DNA from: Alphaproteobacteria bacterium LSUCC0396 | Lineage (GTDB): Bacteria; Pseudomonadota; Alphaproteobacteria; Puniceispirillales; Puniceispirillaceae | NCBI GenBank assembly: GCA_041228345.1 | Contig: CP166131.1 | Coordinates: 992,001 to 1,056,000 of the forward strand | DNA length: 64,000 nt | Reading direction: 5' to 3' | The notes under the pieces: model-generated | Told to the model about the DNA's origin: nothing | The model's input: only the letters and a program-made list of their open reading frames with translations | Database searches by the model: none | Shown here: positions 62,670-64,000 of the stretch, in pieces | Layout: every line of letters starts with the position of its first letter | Numbering within the stretch: the first letter of the stretch is position 1 | Translations under genes and position numbers: made by a program

Positions 62670-64000
62670 ATGCTTGATAATTTCGATTATGTTGTCAAAA
62701 AAATTGACACAGGGAAAATTCTGGAAAACCACGTTACTGGTTTCAAAAAATACCCCTCAATTCTTCGCACGATTGTGAAATACTTTTTGAGGGCTTTGGT
62801 AAGAGAAAAAGCAATCAACGATTTTCTTGAGGCCCATAAATATACTCGGAATTTTGATTTTATCGATGCCGTCTTCAATAGAATAAAAATTGACTGTCAC
62901 ATAAAGCAAAATGAAATCCAAAACATCCCTGCGCGAGGGCGAGTTTTAGTTGTAGCCAACCATCCCTTAGGCGGCATTGATGGGTTAACTCTTTTACGAG
63001 TAGTAGGTATGGTTCGGCGAGACGTAAGGATCGTGGCAAACAACATATTAATGTCAATTGATCCACTCGAAGGGTTGATGTTACCAGTAAACTCTTTCAG
63101 CGGTAACACAAGAAAAGCGGACATTGATCGAATCACGCAAGCACTTGAGAATGATGAGGCTGTAATCATCTTCCCGTCGGGGGAGGTGTCTCGTGCAGGA
63201 GCCAAAGGTATTCGCGATCGAAGCTGGTTACCTGGTTTTCTCAAGATTGCTGAAAAAACTTCAGCCCCAATATTACCGATATTTGTTAAAGGAAGAAACT
63301 CTGCTCTTTTCTATTTAACATCCAGAGTCAGCCAAGTAGCGTCTATGCTTCTACTTCCGAGAGAGATGCTAAATTACAAAGGAAAGATTGAACTTATTAT
63401 CGGGCAATCGATCGAGGCAGAAACACTTTTCAAACTACCACTTCAGCGTAAGCAAATTGCACAATTAGTTAGCAAACATTTGCGGAGTCTTGGGAGCAAA
63501 AAAGCTCCAGTTTTTGAGACAAAAAAGAGTATAATCCATCCTGTTGAAAGACAAAGTTTGCGCAATGCTCTTCAAAAAGCTGAGCAGCTCGGCGAAACTG
63601 CTGATGGGAAAAAAATACTCCTTGCCGAGTATGATGAACGTTCACCAATAATGGATGAAATTGGGCGGCTACGTGAAATGACATTTCGCGCAGTTGGAGA
63701 AGGCACGGGAAAACAAAAAGATCTCGACCATTACGACCGGTATTATCGACACCTAATTCTTTGGGATGACGCTTCTCTTGAGATAGCTGGCGCTTATAGA
63801 TTAGGAGAGGTGTGGCGTTGGTCAGATCAATCCCCTGATCACCTCTACTCAAGCAGTCTTTTTGAATATAAACCCAACATGAAGGCGCTACTCAATGAAG
63901 GGTTAGAGCTTGGCCGTAGTTTTGTTCAACCACAATATTGGGGCCTTAGAAGCCTTGATTATCTGTGGCAGGGCATTGGTGCATATTTACACTCAAACCA
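62670..64000 (+). CDS. olsF: Bifunctional ornithine lipid synthase OlsF-like (acyltransferase plus GNAT N-acyltransferase), 3' end outside window
   Basis: 443 residues are visible and the frame is open at the right edge. The N-terminal half is a PlsC-like acyltransferase with NHPLGGIDG (H98..D104) and the FPSGE motif (168-172). From about residue 315 there is an OlsB-like GNAT domain (AEYDERSPIMDEIGRLREMTFRAVG, HLILWDD, IAGAYRLG, ELGRSFVQPQYWG). This order matches OlsF, which adds both acyl chains to ornithine and makes phosphorus-free ornithine lipids. Divergent from plcP and close to pst/pho, so phosphate control is likely. ATG 62670 is preceded by a GGGGG tract. Confidence 0.78.
   Translation, partial: MLDNFDYVVKKIDTGKILENHVTGFKKYPSILRTIVKYFLRALVREKAINDFLEAHKYTRNFDFIDAVFNRIKIDCHIKQNEIQNIPARGRVLVVANHPLGGIDGLTLLRVVGMVRRDVRIVANNILMSIDPLEGLMLPVNSFSGNTRKADIDRITQALENDEAVIIFPSGEVSRAGAKGIRDRSWLPGFLKIAEKTSAPILPIFVKGRNSALFYLTSRVSQVASMLLLPREMLNYKGKIELIIGQSIEAETLFKLPLQRKQIAQLVSKHLRSLGSKKAPVFETKKSIIHPVERQSLRNALQKAEQLGETADGKKILLAEYDERSPIMDEIGRLREMTFRAVGEGTGKQKDLDHYDRYYRHLILWDDASLEIAGAYRLGEVWRWSDQSPDHLYSSSLFEYKPNMKALLNEGLELGRSFVQPQYWGLRSLDYLWQGIGAYLHSN

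Overview
The window reads as a stretch of a marine alphaproteobacterial chromosome. The ABC transporter types, the taurine cluster with a TauR-type regulator, the phoR-pst-phoU-phoB order and the PlcP-type lipid gene fit an open-ocean lineage such as the SAR116 group. That placement is an inference from gene content. No rRNA, tRNA, CRISPR array, prophage or insertion sequence was found. Genes are packed tightly, often with 1-8 bp stop/start overlaps.

Layout. 1-918: end of a zinc ABC permease (znuB) and the overlapping regulator gene zur. 935-12041: polyamine uptake and catabolism, with two glutamine-synthetase-like ligases (PuuA type), an omega-aminotransferase, a PuuB-type oxidase, an agmatinase-family hydrolase and the PotFGHI transporter. 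12278-14439: a membrane pyrophosphatase with its own promoter and terminator. 14780-28819: sulfonate (taurine) metabolism, with a SoeABC-type sulfite dehydrogenase, a phosphate acyltransferase, a TauR/MocR regulator, a Tpa-like aminotransferase coupled to a flavin monooxygenase, and TauABC. Two operator-like sites of the same design (CTGGTACCA-N13-CTGGYTCCA) lie upstream of the pta-soe operon and between tauR and tpa. 29096-33342: trhO, a glutathionyl-hydroquinone reductase, rpe and glutaryl-CoA dehydrogenase. 33430-38774: a five-gene operon with glutathione-dependent formaldehyde dehydrogenase, an agmatinase-family hydrolase, a DoeA-like ectoine hydrolase, an ArgE-like deacylase and an EamA transporter. 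38933-51758: amidase, RND pump with adaptor, GMC oxidoreductase, pyrE, typA, an arsenate reductase/aquaporin pair, a 55-residue DUF2256 gene, yaiI and one unknown.

51954-64000 is a phosphate-starvation block and looks lower in GC by eye. It holds phoR, pstSCAB, phoU and phoB with a four-repeat Pho box before pstS. Next come a PlcP-type phospholipase C and, overlapping it, a glycosyltransferase fused to a complete DgkA diacylglycerol kinase domain. A bifunctional OlsF-type ornithine lipid synthase gene is divergent and runs off the window end. A Pho box sits directly upstream of plcP. Together these genes would let the cell take up phosphate at high affinity and, when phosphate runs out, strip phosphate from membrane lipids and replace them with glycolipids and ornithine lipids. 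The glycosyltransferase-kinase fusion at the diacylglycerol branch point is the most novel item here.

A second theme is many short tandem duplications (11-28 bp units, several exactly 13 or 15 bp) confined to intergenic gaps and gene ends. A third is that all three solute-binding-protein genes (potF, tauA, pstS) are followed by an intercistronic hairpin.
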